A DNA stretch of 64,000 bases from Lachnospiraceae bacterium UBA7050 (GCA_002493905.1 DLAJ01000009.1:1-64000), one strand, 5' to 3'; shown: positions 23,613-32,425, counted from the first letter of the stretch. A program made the numbers and translations. The notes: generated by a model from the letters alone, not told the origin.

Positions 23613-24784
23613 GAAATCCATTAGCAGATGAAGTTATTAAAATTAAGCCCTCCGGCATCAGAAAGTTTTTTGATATCGTCAGCGAGATGAAGGATGCGAT
23701 TTCACTCGGCGTGGGCGAACCGGATTTTGATACGCCGTGGCATATCCGTGACGAAGGAATTTATTCACTGGAAAAAGGGAAAACGCATTATACATCGAAT
23801 GCAGGACTCATAGAACTGCGTGAGGAAATCTGCCGTTATCTTCACAGACGTTTTCATGTGGATTATGATCCAAAGAAAGAAACGCTCATTACGGTAGGGG
23901 GGTCAGAGGCCATTGATATCGGTCTCCGCGCCATGCTCAATCCGGGTGAGGAGGTCTTAATTCCGCAGCCAAGCTATGTCTCCTATGAACCTTGTACGAT
24001 ACTTGCGGGCGGGAAACCGGTCATCATTAACCTGAAGGCGGAAAATGAGTTCCGTCTGACAGCGCAGGAAGTGCTCGATGCAGTTACGGAAAAGACGAAG
24101 CTTCTGATTCTGCCGTTTCCGAACAATCCGACCGGCGCAATTATGGAACAGGCTGATTTAGAGGCGGTTGCAAAGGTATGTATCGAAAAAGACATTTATG
24201 TCATGTCTGACGAGATTTATGCGGAACTGACATATAAGGAGCAGCATGTCTCAATTGCATCGCTTCCCCGGATGAAAGAGCGGACGCTGCTGATCAATGG
24301 TTTTTCCAAGTCCCATGCCATGACGGGCTGGAGGCTTGGATATGTGTGCGGACCTGCTGCGATCATTGAACAGATGACGAAGATTCACCAGTTTGCGATT
24401 ATGTGTGCGCCGACGATGAGCCAGCATGCGGCAGTGGATGCCATGAAAAATGGAGACGCCGATGTGGAAATGATGCGCGAGGCGTATGACCAGCGGCGCC
24501 GGTTCCTGCTGAACGCGTTTCGCGAAATGGGTCTGGAGTGCTTTGAACCCTACGGCGCGTTTTATGTATTTCCGTGCATTAAGGAGTTTGGCATGACGAG
24601 CGACGAATTTGCCAACCGCTTTTTACAGGAAGAGAAGGTGGCAGTTGTGCCGGGCACTGCATTTGGCGACAGCGGGGAGGGATTTTTGCGAATTTCTTAT
24701 GCATATTCCATTGAAAAATTAGAAGTGGCGATGGGAAAGCTGGAGCATTTTATTACAAAACTGCGTGCAGAAAAACAATCATAA
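23609..24784 (+). CDS. Pyridoxal-phosphate aminotransferase, class I/II
   Basis: 391 residues starting at GTG 23609, which overlaps the preceding stop. The PLP lysine is in INGFSKSHAMTGWRLGY. Other landmarks are FPNNPTGAI, MSDEIYAELTY and the C-terminal arginine in GFLRISYA, which binds the substrate carboxylate. It resembles the PatA/aspartate-aromatic aminotransferase group; the exact substrate cannot be read from sequence. It forms an operon with the Lrp-type regulator. Confidence 0.93.
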   Translation: MRNPLADEVIKIKPSGIRKFFDIVSEMKDAISLGVGEPDFDTPWHIRDEGIYSLEKGKTHYTSNAGLIELREEICRYLHRRFHVDYDPKKETLITVGGSEAIDIGLRAMLNPGEEVLIPQPSYVSYEPCTILAGGKPVIINLKAENEFRLTAQEVLDAVTEKTKLLILPFPNNPTGAIMEQADLEAVAKVCIEKDIYVMSDEIYAELTYKEQHVSIASLPRMKERTLLINGFSKSHAMTGWRLGYVCGPAAIIEQMTKIHQFAIMCAPTMSQHAAVDAMKNGDADVEMMREAYDQRRRFLLNAFREMGLECFEPYGAFYVFPCIKEFGMTSDEFANRFLQEEKVAVVPGTAFGDSGEGFLRISYAYSIEKLEVAMGKLEHFITKLRAEKQS

Positions 24785-24792
24785 GGACGCTT

Positions 24793-24853
24793 AAAGCTAC
24801 TTATTGGTGCAATATCGCAATATCGCAGGCATCTGCCTGCGATATGCGGGGGT
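24793..24853 (+). repeat. Family B intergenic element, copy 1 (trmL leader)
   Basis: A short hairpin (GCT-TAA-AGC) is followed by CTTATTGGTGC, then ATATCGCAGGCA (24820-24831) pairing with TGCCTGCGATAT (24834-24845), and a tail GCGGGGG. It has an extra ATATCGCA unit before the stem. It is followed 60 nt later by family A copy 3, so two different elements are stacked in one leader. Confidence 0.65.
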
Positions 24854-24914
24854 GTAAGGTTGAATAAATTCTCTGATGAGCAATTTAGTTCAACAAACTG
24901 TACAAGTTCAGTTA

Positions 24915-25029
24915 GAATTTGTGCCGAAGCGTCACAAATTCCATTGATCGCAGATGCAGAAAGAAGTATTCCTTCGGAAAACTTCAGGATTCTGCTCGCG
25001 TTCCTCAGCAAAAAGCGTTTCGGAATGGG
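24915..25029 (+). promoter_or_regulatory. Family A structured element, copy 3 (trmL leader)
   Basis: Hairpin GAATTTGTG (24915-24923)/CACAAATTC (24933-24941) with loop CCGAAGCGT; the 3' strand CGTTTCGG (25016-25023) pairs with the loop through 8 bp including one G-U. A variable internal hairpin (GCAGAA...TTCTGC, about 24955-24994) lies between. The 3' strand ends 13 nt before the trmL ATG. Confidence 0.6.
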
Positions 25030-25036
25030 GGAAAAA

Positions 25037-25555
25037 ATGAATATCGTACTGCATGAACCGGAAATTCCGTCCAACACGGGAAATATCGGGAGGACCTGCG
25101 TGGCGACAGGCAGCGTGCTGCATCTGATCGAACCGCTCGGTTTCCGCCTGAATGAAAAAGAGATCAAGCGTGCGGGAATGGATTATTGGGAACATCTGGA
25201 TGTACGCCGCTATGACGATTACCATGATTTTTGTGAGAAAAATCCGGATGTACGCATGTGGTATGCAACGACCAAAGCAAAGAAAACATATGCAGACGCG
25301 GATTTCAGACCGGATGATTTTATCATGTTCGGCAAGGAATCCGCAGGAATACCCGAAGAAATTCTGATAGCGCATGAAGAGATGTGTATCCGCATTCCGA
25401 TGCTGTCTGAGATCCGTTCCCTAAATTTATCCAATTCCGTTGCCATTGTGCTTTATGAGGCGCTGCGGCAGCAGGGTTTTTCGGACATGCAGTGCGGGGG
25501 CGAGCTGCATCGGCTGAAGTGGGCAGCCCCGGTTGAGCAAAACTCCAAGATATGA
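25037..25555 (+). CDS. trmL: tRNA (cytidine/uridine-34 2'-O)-methyltransferase
   Basis: 172 residues, the expected length of a SPOUT methyltransferase that modifies the wobble base of leucine tRNAs using SAM. Motifs: EIPSNTGNIGRTC, FGKESAGIPEE, and the knot segment RSLNLSNSVAIVLYEALRQQ. The true start is ATG 25037 after GGGGG; the frame is open back to TTG 24860, but that extension is made of the family A and B RNA-like elements and has no protein similarity. Confidence 0.94.
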   Translation: MNIVLHEPEIPSNTGNIGRTCVATGSVLHLIEPLGFRLNEKEIKRAGMDYWEHLDVRRYDDYHDFCEKNPDVRMWYATTKAKKTYADADFRPDDFIMFGKESAGIPEEILIAHEEMCIRIPMLSEIRSLNLSNSVAIVLYEALRQQGFSDMQCGGELHRLKWAAPVEQNSKI

Positions 25556-25621
25556 TATAATGAGCGTTAGTGAGAGCGGGCGGCGAATGTCGATTATGAA
25601 TCGTAGATTCATGATATAATA

Positions 25622-25688
25622 GCCGCAAAGGAAAAGGAAGCGGCGGGCGAAGCCGACATTTACTTTTCCTGCGGCATGAACGAGCAAA
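25622..25688 (+). repeat. Family D intergenic hairpin element, copy 2 (rpiB leader)
   Basis: Stem GCCGCA...GGAAAAG (25622-25636, 2-nt bulge) with CTTTTCC-TGCGGC (25663-25675) encloses the conserved loop AAGCGGCGGGCGAAGCCGAC ATTT. CGAGCAAA follows at 25681. The stem sequence is unrelated to copy 1, so the pairing is kept while the bases differ. A 7-bp hairpin ATGAATC/GATTCAT (about 25595-25611) precedes it. Confidence 0.7.
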
Positions 25689-25719
25689 CAAAAACGAAGT
25701 ATAAGGAGGGAGCGGGGAG

Positions 25720-26148
25720 ATGATAGCATTGGGATGTGATCACGGTGGATTCGACCTAAAACAGCACATTATCCGTCATCTGGAAGAACGCGGGACTGCA
25801 TATAAGGATTTTGGCTGCTTTGACAGATCGTCCTGCGATTATCCGCAGTTTGGACGCGCTGCAGCAAAGGCGGTCGCGTCGGGAGAATGTGAGAAAGGCA
25901 TCGTGATCTGCACGACGGGCATTGGTATTTCGATGACGGCGAATAAGATAAAGGGCGTCCGTGCGGCGCTGTGTTCCGAGCCGCTCAGTGCGAAGATGAC
26001 AAGGCTTCATAATGACGCAAACGTACTGGCGCTTGGAGGCGCGATGATTGGACCGAATATGGCGGTTGAGATTGTGGACACATTTTTAGATACGGAGTTT
26101 TCCGCAGAGGAGAAGCACATCAGGCGCGTCGGGCAGATTGAAGAGTAG
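25720..26148 (+). CDS. rpiB: Ribose-5-phosphate isomerase B
   Basis: 142 residues. It interconverts ribose-5-phosphate and ribulose-5-phosphate. The N-terminus [13 protein letters not shown], the SCDYPQFG segment and the [20 protein letters not shown] anion-binding loop are diagnostic; the catalytic cysteine is in ICTTG. A LacAB-type relative is possible, but the length and sequence fit RpiB. It is followed by upp, linking pentose phosphate to nucleotide salvage. Confidence 0.94.
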   Translation: MIALGCDHGGFDLKQHIIRHLEERGTAYKDFGCFDRSSCDYPQFGRAAAKAVASGECEKGIVICTTGIGISMTANKIKGVRAALCSEPLSAKMTRLHNDANVLALGGAMIGPNMAVEIVDTFLDTEFSAEEKHIRRVGQIEE

Positions 26149-26207
26149 CCGAGCGGGACTGCTTTCTGCAGGGCGGCAAAAAAATGGTTGGAATGGGAGG
26201 TACGGTT

Positions 26208-26837
26208 ATGGCGAAATGCGTGATCATGGATCATCCGTTGATTCAGCACAAGATCGGGTATATCAGGAGAAAGGAAACGGGGACGAAGGACTTCAGGGAT
26301 ACGATCAGCGAGATTGCGATGCTGATCTGCTATGAGGCAACGCGGGATCTTTCCCTTTCAGAGGTGGAGATCGAAACACCGATCTGTAAGACGAAGGTAA
26401 AAGAGCTGCGCGGCAAAAAAATGGCAATTGTGCCGATCCTGCGCGCGGGACTCGGCATGGTGGACGGCATGCTTGACTTAATACCGGCGGCGAAGATCGG
26501 GCATATCGGACTTTACCGTGACCCTGAAACGCATGAGCCTGTCGAGTATTACTGCAAGCTTCCGGCTGACTGCGCGGAACGCGAAGTGTTTGTTGTGGAC
26601 CCGATGCTCGCAACAGGAGGTTCTTCTTCTGCGGCGATTCAGATGCTTAAAGACAAAGGCTGTAAAAAAATTCATTTTATGTGCATTATTGCTGCGCCGG
26701 AAGGCGTTGAGAGGATGAAAAAGGATCATCCCGACGTTGACATGTATATCGGGGCGCTTGATGAAAAGCTGAATGAGCATGCATATATTGTCCCTGGATT
26801 AGGAGATGCGGGCGACCGCATTTTTGGAACAAAATAG
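26208..26837 (+). CDS. upp: Uracil phosphoribosyltransferase
   Basis: 209 residues from ATG 26208, 7 nt after GGGAGG. It makes UMP from uracil and PRPP in pyrimidine salvage. The PRPP loop [16 protein letters not shown], the [14 protein letters not shown] segment and the C-terminal [16 protein letters not shown] uracil-binding region are all present. It lies between rpiB and the dCMP deaminase gene on one strand. Confidence 0.96.
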   Translation: MAKCVIMDHPLIQHKIGYIRRKETGTKDFRDTISEIAMLICYEATRDLSLSEVEIETPICKTKVKELRGKKMAIVPILRAGLGMVDGMLDLIPAAKIGHIGLYRDPETHEPVEYYCKLPADCAEREVFVVDPMLATGGSSSAAIQMLKDKGCKKIHFMCIIAAPEGVERMKKDHPDVDMYIGALDEKLNEHAYIVPGLGDAGDRIFGTK

Positions 26838-26913
26838 TTTGGAAGGCCCAGATATATACGCGGCGGTAACTATGTAATATAAGAAAAGAAGAAGTAGAAG
26901 AGGGATAACGGAT

Positions 26914-27408
26914 ATGGGGCAGGAGATCGGAAAGCGGGAAGATTATATTTCGTGGGACGAGTATTTTATGGGTGTGGCGCTGCTTGCACGGATGCGTTCC
27001 AAAGATCCGGGGACGCAGGTAGGCGCGTGTATTGTGAGTGAGGATCACAAAATACTGTCAATCGGCTATAACGGTCTGCCGACCGGATGCTCAGACGATG
27101 AATTTCCGTGGGCACGTGAGGGTGAAACGATTGAAACGAAGTACCCGTTTGTAACACATGGGGAGTTAAACGCAATCTTAAATTTCCGCGGCGGAAGTCT
27201 TGCGGGTGCGACACTGTATGTTTCGCTTTTCCCGTGTAATGAGTGCGCGAAAGCGATCATCCAGTCCGGCATCCGCACGGTCATTTATGCGGACGACAAA
27301 TACGGGGGGACGGATTCCGTAAAGGCAAGCCGTATGCTTTTTTCTGCAGCCAAAGTGACATGTAGAAAATATGAGCATACCGGAAGGAGCATTACGCTGG
27401 ATGTGTAA
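26914..27408 (+). CDS. Deoxycytidylate deaminase (ComEB-like)
   Basis: 164 residues. The zinc-dependent cytidine/deoxycytidylate deaminase fold is shown by HGELNAIL (zinc His and proton-shuttling Glu) and PCNECAKAII (two zinc Cys). It converts dCMP to dUMP for thymidylate synthesis. An AGAGGG site lies upstream. It stands directly after upp, so the pair handles pyrimidine nucleotide supply. Confidence 0.93.
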   Translation: MGQEIGKREDYISWDEYFMGVALLARMRSKDPGTQVGACIVSEDHKILSIGYNGLPTGCSDDEFPWAREGETIETKYPFVTHGELNAILNFRGGSLAGATLYVSLFPCNECAKAIIQSGIRTVIYADDKYGGTDSVKASRMLFSAAKVTCRKYEHTGRSITLDV

Positions 27409-27437
27409 GAGCGGTGGGAAGGTAAGCAGGTAGTGGC

Positions 27438-28601
27438 ATGAAAAAGGAAGTGCTTTGCAGACGTTCTTTTTGTATCGCGCTTGTTTTGTTCTCGGCGTCG
27501 ATTCCGGCAGCGCAGACCTATGCAAAGTCAACGCAGCAGCAGCTTGATGAGGCGCAGCAGCAGCAGGAAGAGACACAGAGAGAGCTTGACGAAGCAGAGG
27601 ACAATCTGTCAAGCCTGGAAGGACAGCGCAATAACCTTCAGGAAGAACTGAGTGAATTAAATGATCAATTGAATGCAGTGCGGGCAAACCTGGAGCGGAT
27701 TGAAGAAAACCTCGATAAGAAGGAAAGTGAGATCGAGCAGACGCAGGCGCTTCTTGCAGATGCGCGCCAGACAGAACTGGAGCAGTATGAGAGCATGAAG
27801 GAACGCATCCGTTTTATGTATGAAAACGGAGAGACAACGTATCTGGAAATGCTTTTTTCGGCGAACGGTTTTGCGGATTTCCTGAACCGGAGCGAATACA
27901 TTGAGCAGGTTGAGCGCTATGACAGGCGTAAGCTGGAGGAATATCAGGAGACTTGCAGGCTGATTGAAACGCAGGAGCAGCAGTTGAACGAGGAACTCTC
28001 TCAACTGCAGGAACTGAGAGAAGAGGCAAGACAGGAGCAGGAGCGCGTTGACGGACTTGTAGCGGAGACGTCAGAGCGCATTGCGGGTTACAGCGATCAG
28101 ATCTCCGAAACGGAAGAGCAGATGCGCGCCTATGAGGCCGAGCTCGCAAGGCAGAATGAGAATATTGAAGCACTGAAGGCGCGGATTGCAGAGGAAAAAA
28201 GGCTGGCAGCCCTTGCCGCGCAGTCGGCATGGAGAGACATTTCGGAGGTCCAATTTGAGGAAAGCGACCGCAAGCTGCTCGCGAACCTGATTTACTGTGA
28301 GGCGGGCGGAGAGCCCTATGAAGGACAGGTGGCAGTCGGTGCCGTTGTCATAAACCGGATGCTCAGCGGAGTGTTTCCCGATACAATGGTCGGCGTGATC
28401 TATGCCAGAAGGCAGTTTTCACCGGTAGCGAGCGGACGGCTTGCGCTTGCGCTTGCAAATGACCGTGCAACGGAGAGCTGTTACCGCGCAGCGGATGAGG
28501 CGATGAGCGGCAGGACAACTGTAGCGGACTGCCTGTTTTTCAGGACCCCGATTGACGGGATCACACCGCGGTACAGGATCGGCGGACATATCTTTTATTA
28601 A
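27438..28601 (+). CDS. Secreted coiled-coil protein with SleB-type cell wall hydrolase domain
   Basis: 387 residues. A signal peptide (CIALVLFSASIPAAQTYA) is followed by about 220 residues of Gln/Glu-rich coiled coil (residues 30-250), like the CwlO/PcsB N-terminal domain. The C-terminal about 115 residues form a SleB/CwlJ hydrolase_2 domain (ANLIYCEAGGEPYEGQVAVG, VINRMLSG, FSPVASGRLA). The catalytic Glu is expected in YCEAGGE. SleB enzymes open spore cortex peptidoglycan; the coiled-coil fusion may instead tie activity to an FtsEX-like partner. Its stop overlaps the convergent DUF402 gene by 4 nt. Confidence 0.92.
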   Translation: MKKEVLCRRSFCIALVLFSASIPAAQTYAKSTQQQLDEAQQQQEETQRELDEAEDNLSSLEGQRNNLQEELSELNDQLNAVRANLERIEENLDKKESEIEQTQALLADARQTELEQYESMKERIRFMYENGETTYLEMLFSANGFADFLNRSEYIEQVERYDRRKLEEYQETCRLIETQEQQLNEELSQLQELREEARQEQERVDGLVAETSERIAGYSDQISETEEQMRAYEAELARQNENIEALKARIAEEKRLAALAAQSAWRDISEVQFEESDRKLLANLIYCEAGGEPYEGQVAVGAVVINRMLSGVFPDTMVGVIYARRQFSPVASGRLALALANDRATESCYRAADEAMSGRTTVADCLFFRTPIDGITPRYRIGGHIFY

Positions 28602-29143
28602 CATTCCGGATATGTTTCATTCAGCGGCGCTTTTAGTGCCTCAAATTCGCCGCTGTAAATGGTCTTAAGCAGTTCGTTAACGCGAAGCAGCACGCTGTGA
28701 AGAATCTGCTCGCTGATCAGCCCGTGTTCTGCGGCTTCTACGAGTTCATCAAGATCGACGACTTTGACGAAGCCGTCCGGATAAATCACGACGTCTGCAA
28801 GCAGGTCAATACAGGTGAGACGGTCGTATTTTTCCGGAATGACGGTTTCTTCCGCAAATGTTTCTCCGCTTGTGCATAAGATGTTTCCGGCACTGCCATA
28901 TTCGTAATCTACAATGTCGCAATACCAAAAGGCGAGGGAACCGTCGCTCTTTAGAAATTTGCTGACCTTGATTCCTTTTTTCAGATAATATACGGAAATA
29001 CCATGGTCGAATTCTTTTTTGGGGCGGAATGTATCCCATGAAGTGACGATCATATCGCTGTCACATCGAAGAATCCTGTCATTTTCCAGCGAGATATATT
29101 CATCCGGTATGAGCCGTCTGCGGTATAGAGTCGGATTTTTCAT
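28598..29143 (-). CDS. DUF402 domain protein
   Basis: 181 residues. The segment LRCDSDMIVTSWDTFRPKKE followed by FWYCDIVDYEY and CIDLLADVVIYPDGFVKVVD fits DUF402, which includes nucleoside phosphatases and FomD-like phosphohydrolases using acidic metal ligands. The substrate is unknown. It is convergent with the SleB gene and divergent from the ATP synthase operon. Confidence 0.8.
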   Translation of the reverse strand: MKNPTLYRRRLIPDEYISLENDRILRCDSDMIVTSWDTFRPKKEFDHGISVYYLKKGIKVSKFLKSDGSLAFWYCDIVDYEYGSAGNILCTSGETFAEETVIPEKYDRLTCIDLLADVVIYPDGFVKVVDLDELVEAAEHGLISEQILHSVLLRVNELLKTIYSGEFEALKAPLNETYPEC

Positions 29144-29271
29144 AGAAACTCCCGTTTTTTCATCGTCTTTATGGTTTGAAAGAATTGTGCGTCAGCAGAA
29201 TCCTTATTCTGTTTGTTGAGAGAATCATACAAGAAAGCGATAAAAAAGTCAATCAAAATCGTGGTTTTGGC

Positions 29272-29300
29272 TAGACATAGGTGGAAAAAATAGGTATAAT
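29272..29300 (+). promoter_or_regulatory. Promoter of the ATP synthase operon
   Basis: TAGACA (29272-29277) and TATAAT (29295-29300) with 17-nt spacing. Transcription would start near 29307, downstream of the GTG at 29281, which argues against that codon as the start of the first gene. Confidence 0.65.
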
Positions 29301-29358
29301 TATAAAATATGACATGCCCTTTGCGGCTATGTCTGTTTTTAGAGAGGAAGCACCGGAT

Positions 29359-29691
29359 TTGAGCGGCACCGACGGACAACGAAACAAAAACAGCAGACGG
29401 CCGGGCAGGAACGGGCAGAGCGGGAGAGTGTTGGAATCGCTTGCGCTGGTGATGCAGTTCGGCATTCATATGCTTGTCCCGATTTTTATGTGCCTGTTTT
29501 TGGGAATCTGGATCGACCGCAGGGCGGGAACCTCATATTGGGTGATCATTCTTTTTTTTATGGGAGCGCTGGCGGGCTTTACGAATGTGTACAAGCTTGC
29601 AATGAAGATCAGCGGAAAAAACAGCGGGACACGAAGAAAGGAAACGGACCGGAATGGGGACGGAAAGCAGAATGAACAAAAAGGGATTTAA
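29359..29691 (+). CDS. atpZ: AtpZ/AtpI-family membrane protein
   Basis: 110 residues from TTG 29359, which follows AGAGAGGAAG by 8 nt; in-frame ATGs at 29314 and 29329 are alternatives without a good ribosome binding site. Two transmembrane helices (about 40-60 and 68-88) flank WIDRRAGTS, the pattern of AtpZ. AtpZ and AtpI assist c-ring assembly and form a channel for magnesium or calcium in some species. It overlaps atpI by 20 nt at the head of the operon. Confidence 0.8.
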   Translation: MSGTDGQRNKNSRRPGRNGQSGRVLESLALVMQFGIHMLVPIFMCLFLGIWIDRRAGTSYWVIILFFMGALAGFTNVYKLAMKISGKNSGTRRKETDRNGDGKQNEQKGI

Positions 29692-30112
29692 CCGTACGCT
29701 TCTGGAACTGATGTGCGGAATTGTGCTGTTCGATCTGGTCTGTCTTTTGGCGGGTATCTGGTTTGTACCTGAAAAAGGGCCGTGTGCGCTCGGGCTGCTG
29801 CTAGGCATGCTGACGGCAATGATTATGGCCTATCATATGTCGTGGACTTTTGACAAATATTTGGGAATGCCGCAGAAGACGGCTGTGCGGATGGTGGCAA
29901 TGCAGGCGATTCTGCGATATCTGGCGGTCGCGGCAGTATTGTTTACAATTTTGTTTACAGGAATTGCGAATCCGCTTACTGCGTTTCTGGGAATCATGGG
30001 ATTAAAGATCGGAGCCTATCTCCAGCCCTTGATTCACCGTATAACAGTTAAGAAATACCCCGATCCGGAGCCGGCGCCTCCGATTCCGGATTCGGAGCAA
30101 TATGATATCTGA
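29672..30112 (+). CDS. atpI: ATP synthase protein I
   Basis: 146 residues with four hydrophobic segments and the family pattern (LLELMCGIVLFDLVCLLAGI, AYHMSWTFDKYLGMP). It is a c-ring assembly factor in the membrane. ATG 29672 is chosen; 29654 would add six residues. It starts inside the end of atpZ and is followed by atpB after 16 nt. Confidence 0.8.
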   Translation: MNKKGFNRTLLELMCGIVLFDLVCLLAGIWFVPEKGPCALGLLLGMLTAMIMAYHMSWTFDKYLGMPQKTAVRMVAMQAILRYLAVAAVLFTILFTGIANPLTAFLGIMGLKIGAYLQPLIHRITVKKYPDPEPAPPIPDSEQYDI

Positions 30113-30128
30113 ACAAGGAGGTGAAAAT

Positions 30129-30863
30129 ATGACACAGGGCATCCTGTTATCCTCGGATGTGACAGAGAGCTTTATGATCAAAGGCGTGTTCAAGTATACC
30201 ATCTTCGGTCAGGAGGTGTGGATTACTACAACGCATGTCTGTATTCTGATCGTTATGCTTGTGCTCATGGTTTTTGCACTCTGCGTGAACCGCGCCTTAA
30301 AGCATGCGTCTGAGGTACCCACGGGACTGCAGAATGTGGCTGAGCTGGTTGTGGAGAAGCTTGACGGCATGATTAAAAGCAGCATGGGAAAGCATGCGAA
30401 GGTATTCGGCAATTACATCGGCACAATCTTTATCTTCATTTTATTGTCGAATATTTCCGGGATTTTGGGCCTGCGCCCGCCGACTGCTGATTATGGTGTG
30501 ACGCTGCCGCTCGGTATTCTTACATTCACGCTGATTCATGTGACACAGTTTAAGAACAACTCACCGAAGCAGATATGGAAGGATATGTGTTCTCCGCTTC
30601 CGCCGTGGCTGCCGATCTGGCTGCCGATCAATGTGATCAGTGAGATTGCGGTACCGATTTCATTGTCACTGCGTTTGTTTGCCAACGTATTGTCGGGAAC
30701 GATCATGATGGCGCTTGTGTACGGGCTGCTGCGATGGTTTGCGGTCATATGGCCGGCGGCACTGCATGTGTATTTCGATCTGTTTTCGGGCGCGATCCAG
30801 ACCTACGTATTCTGTATGCTGACAATGACCTATATCAGCAATGCGTATGGGGACGAGTCATAG
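30129..30863 (+). CDS. atpB: F-type ATP synthase subunit a
   Basis: 244 residues. The stator half-channel protein of the Fo sector, with 5-6 membrane helices. The essential arginine lies in PISLSLRLFANVLSG and the last helices (FSGAIQTYVFCMLTMTYISNA) match the family. AAGGAGGTG precedes ATG 30129; the longer frame from 30102 lies within the end of atpI. Confidence 0.96.
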   Translation: MTQGILLSSDVTESFMIKGVFKYTIFGQEVWITTTHVCILIVMLVLMVFALCVNRALKHASEVPTGLQNVAELVVEKLDGMIKSSMGKHAKVFGNYIGTIFIFILLSNISGILGLRPPTADYGVTLPLGILTFTLIHVTQFKNNSPKQIWKDMCSPLPPWLPIWLPINVISEIAVPISLSLRLFANVLSGTIMMALVYGLLRWFAVIWPAALHVYFDLFSGAIQTYVFCMLTMTYISNAYGDES

Positions 30864-30877
30864 TTTATGTCCCATAA

Positions 30878-31183
<306 letters not shown>

Positions 31184-31186
31184 AAA

Positions 31187-31257
31187 AGAGTGCTTCGCAC
31201 TCTTTCGAAGAATTTGCTTACAGCAAATTCTTCTGGATTGTGGAGTGATTCTTCACA
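31187..31257 (+). promoter_or_regulatory. Family C double hairpin, copy 1 (atpE-atpF gap)
   Basis: After an A-tract, AGAGTGC-TTC-GCACTCT (31187-31203), then TTC, then an 11-bp stem GAAGAATTTGC (31207-31217)/GCAAATTCTTC (31223-31233). This is followed by TGGA, 9 nt, and GATTCTTC. The layout is the same as at 49595-49667. It may act as a processing, stabilising or attenuating signal between atpE and atpF. Confidence 0.7.
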
Positions 31258-31305
31258 TGGAAGGGGAATCCCCTAAAGTCATGACAGAGGAGAGGAGGCA
31301 GTCAG

Positions 31306-31875
31306 TTGCAGACAGTGTTCAATGCAGGAATCATGTTAGCAGAAGCGGGAAGCGGTACAATGCGGCGTCTGTTTAATCTGGATTTACAGCTGATAACGGA
31401 TTCTGTTCTCACGATTATTGCAGTATTTATATTATTCTTATTCCTGTCGCGTTTTCTTTTTAATCCGGTCAGAAAAATGCTGGAAAGCCGCAGTACCAAG
31501 ATTGCGGATGATATTGAGAGCGCGCAGAAGGATAAGACCGACGCTGCGGCAATGAAAGCGGAGTATGAAGAAAAGCTGAAAAGCGTGGACAAGGAAGCGG
31601 AAGCGATTTTAGCGGACGCAAGGAAACGCGGCTTGGAAAACGAGAACCGGATCATTGCACAGGCAAAGGAAGAAGCTGCGGCGATACTGGATCGGGCGAG
31701 AACCGAAGCAGAGCTTGAGAAGCAGAAGGCGGCGGACGAGGTGAAGAGGGAGATGATCACAATCGCATCCGCAATGGCTTCCAAGGTTGTTGCCGCCAAT
31801 ATTGACACGACGATTCAAAACAGTCTGATTGATGAGACATTAAAGGAAATGGGTGAGAGCACATGGCTAAGCTGA
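31306..31875 (+). CDS. atpF: F-type ATP synthase subunit b
   Basis: 189 residues from TTG 31306, with GAGGAGG 7 nt upstream. One membrane helix (about 28-48, VLTIIAVFILFLFLSRFLF) is followed by a long charged coiled coil that forms the peripheral stalk. It overlaps atpH by 13 nt. The unusual start may keep synthesis below that of the c subunit. Confidence 0.95.
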   Translation: MQTVFNAGIMLAEAGSGTMRRLFNLDLQLITDSVLTIIAVFILFLFLSRFLFNPVRKMLESRSTKIADDIESAQKDKTDAAAMKAEYEEKLKSVDKEAEAILADARKRGLENENRIIAQAKEEAAAILDRARTEAELEKQKAADEVKREMITIASAMASKVVAANIDTTIQNSLIDETLKEMGESTWLS

Positions 31876-32411
31876 TTTCGGGGACATATGCAGAAGCGCT
31901 GTTTGAGCTTGCGCTCGAGGAGCATCGGGAAGATGAGTTCTTAGAAGAGGCGCAGGGGCTCCTTATCGTACTGCAGGAAAATCCTGAGCTGAATCAGATG
32001 ATGAATCATCCCAAAATCGGAAGAGAAGAAAAGCTTTCTACGCTGAAGGCGGTGTTTGAGGGCCGTATCAGTGAGGATATGCTTGGCTTTCTCAACGTGA
32101 TCGTAGAGAAAAACCGCTACGGAAGCATAGAACAGATTCTCGGCGGCTTTATCGACAAGATGAAGGAGCATAAGGGAATCGGAATCGCTTATGTGGCGTC
32201 TGCGGTCGTCCTGACGGACGAACAGAAAAAGCAGGTGGAAGCGAGGCTTTTGGCAACAACCAGATACCGTCAGGTGGAAATGCACTATGAAGTGCGCGCA
32301 GAACTGATCGGCGGCATGGTCATCCGTATCGGGGATCGCGTGGTTGACAGCAGTATCCGTTCCAGGTTAAGCGATATGGAGCGGAGCCTGATGAAGCTTC
32401 AGCTTGCTTAA
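31863..32411 (+). CDS. atpH: F-type ATP synthase subunit delta
   Basis: 182 residues. It links the F1 head to the b-subunit stalk. The N-terminal helical domain (SGTYAEALFELALEEHREDE) and C-terminal strand region (EVRAELIGGMVIRIGDRVVD) are typical. It begins within the end of atpF. Confidence 0.94.
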   Translation: MAKLISGTYAEALFELALEEHREDEFLEEAQGLLIVLQENPELNQMMNHPKIGREEKLSTLKAVFEGRISEDMLGFLNVIVEKNRYGSIEQILGGFIDKMKEHKGIGIAYVASAVVLTDEQKKQVEARLLATTRYRQVEMHYEVRAELIGGMVIRIGDRVVDSSIRSRLSDMERSLMKLQLA

Positions 32412-32425
32412 GAGGTGCAGCATAA

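Noticed and set aside
24860..25036. 59-codon N-terminal extension of TrmL
   Set aside because: The frame is open only because the family A and B elements lack stops in it; TrmL homologues start at the MNIVLHEP position and a ribosome binding site precedes that ATG.
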